Of a stretch of 6,329 bases of DNA, positions 5,574 to 6,329 are shown piece by piece (the first letter of the stretch is position 1; each line of letters starts with the position of its first letter). A program made the position numbers and the translations under genes. The stretch comes from Betaproteobacteria bacterium. Its GTDB lineage: Bacteria; Pseudomonadota; Gammaproteobacteria; Burkholderiales; JAHFRG01. Under the pieces are notes generated by a model. The model saw only the letters and a list, made by a program, of their open reading frames with translations. It was not told where the DNA came from and did not search any database. The stretch spans positions 8,500 through 14,828 of the forward strand of contig JAHFRG010000032.1 of the NCBI GenBank assembly GCA_023258935.1. Direction: 5' to 3'.

Positions 5574-6320
5574 ATGCCAGATAATACAACCAAAATACGC
5601 GGCGCATGGGTCGCGAATCTTACATGGCCCGAACTCGAAGAGCGCATTCAATCAGGCGCAGTTGCGATTCTGCCGGTGGGCGCAGCCGCCAAAGAGCATG
5701 GGCGGCATTTGCCGCTCAACACCGATCAACTGCAAGCGGAATGGCTGTCTGCGCGCCTCATCGAAAAGGCCAATGTGCTGGTGTGGCCGACGCTGACTTA
5801 CGGTCATTATCCGGCCTTTACCGATTATCCCGGCAGTTGCAACCTCTCTTCCGCAACCTTTGAAAAACTGGTGGAAGAAACTTTACAGAGCATCTTCGGC
5901 AGCGGAAGTAAATCGGCATTAATTTTAAATACCGGAATCAGCACCATTGCTCCTGTTGAGCGGGTAATCGCGCGGATGGTCCGCCCAATCAAACTGGCAA
6001 ATGTCTATCAAGGCCGGTGTTATTTAAAAGCTGAAGAAAAAATCCGGCAACAGTCTTACGGCAACCATGCCGACGAGATGGAAACCTCGATCATGCTCGC
6101 CATTGCGCCGGACAAAGTTAACATGAGCCGGGCTAAACCCTGGGCCAGGCGTGAGATACAGGCCGGAGCACTGGTGCGAAACAATAAATCGCATCCCAAT
6201 TATTCGCCGGACGGGGTCTTTGGCGATCCAACGCTTGCCACCAAAGAAAAAGGCGAGCTGCTCCTTAAAGGGATGATTGAAGATATTCGGGATGATATCT
6301 GCTTAGTGCTGGACGGGTAA
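5574..6320 (+). CDS. Creatininase-family protein with atypical metal site
   Basis: Numbered from the ATG at 5574 this is 248 residues, normal for creatininase-family amidohydrolases. Family blocks are LTWPELEERIQSGAVAILPVG (16-36), KEHGRHLPLNTD (40-51), TLTYGHYPAFTDYPGSCNLS (73-92), and HADEMETSIMLAIAPDKVNM (166-184). His42, His45, Asp51, His166, Glu169 and Glu171 are kept. However, the creatininase ligand Glu34 aligns with Lys40 (with Glu41 beside it), and the usual NGHxxN segment is replaced by LNTGISTIAP (118-127), so the histidine and glutamate ligands there are missing. Reaction and substrate are therefore unknown; creatinine hydrolysis is unlikely. Longer starts (to 5442) would be antisense to the methyltransferase and lack family similarity, so 5574 is preferred, although no Shine-Dalgarno precedes it. 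It is divergent from the methyltransferase gene. Family assignment is good, activity uncertain. Confidence 0.85.
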   Translation: MPDNTTKIRGAWVANLTWPELEERIQSGAVAILPVGAAAKEHGRHLPLNTDQLQAEWLSARLIEKANVLVWPTLTYGHYPAFTDYPGSCNLSSATFEKLVEETLQSIFGSGSKSALILNTGISTIAPVERVIARMVRPIKLANVYQGRCYLKAEEKIRQQSYGNHADEMETSIMLAIAPDKVNMSRAKPWARREIQAGALVRNNKSHPNYSPDGVFGDPTLATKEKGELLLKGMIEDIRDDICLVLDG

Positions 6321-6329
6321 TTTATGGTC

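Noticed and set aside
5543..5647. Longer methyltransferase start (211 residues)
   Set aside because: The added 35 residues are rich in Ser and basic residues, unlike the family, and would overlap the creatininase gene by 74 bp.
6324..6329. Possible start (ATG GTC) of another plus-strand gene 3 bp after the creatininase stop
   Set aside because: Only two codons are in the window and no convincing ribosome binding site is present, so it cannot be supported.

Overview
This window looks like ordinary chromosome from a betaproteobacterium, most likely Nitrosomonadales or a close relative. The taxon is inferred from gene order and protein style (dapA-bamC-metallo-beta-lactamase hydrolase; a RoxA-type oxygenase beside a DUF7931-like protein), with no ribosomal marker to confirm it. 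It is densely coded at moderate GC. I see no mobile element, CRISPR array, tRNA or rRNA, and no gene-free stretch of 300 bases.

Layout. Plus strand, 65-2027: a RoxA/YcfD-type ribosomal-protein arginine hydroxylase, a short protein resembling a phospholipase-D-type domain without its catalytic motif, and a tiny Pro/Ala-rich lipoprotein. This side ends at a strong bidirectional terminator (2043-2072). Minus strand, read from right to left, 5542-2079: a class I SAM-dependent methyltransferase, dapA, bamC, and a YycJ/WalJ-like metallo-beta-lactamase hydrolase that ends at the same terminator. Plus strand, 5574-6320: an atypical creatininase-family protein, divergent from the methyltransferase.

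The genes mix several housekeeping roles: ribosome modification (RoxA), lysine and peptidoglycan precursor synthesis (DapA), and outer-membrane protein assembly (BamC). The dapA-bamC pairing is also found in enterobacteria. No single pathway joins them all, and I found no convincing new multi-gene system.

The most unusual structures are between genes. One is a 66-bp array of 7-bp GTTC/GAAC units between bamC and the hydrolase gene, which switches strand at its centre and so forms a long imperfect hairpin. Another is a perfect 12-bp palindrome in the 31-bp gap between the divergent methyltransferase and creatininase genes. A third is a hairpin over the methyltransferase stop codon, just upstream of dapA. 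Among the proteins, the creatininase homologue appears to lack standard metal ligands, and BamC has Asp at the lipoprotein +2 position.
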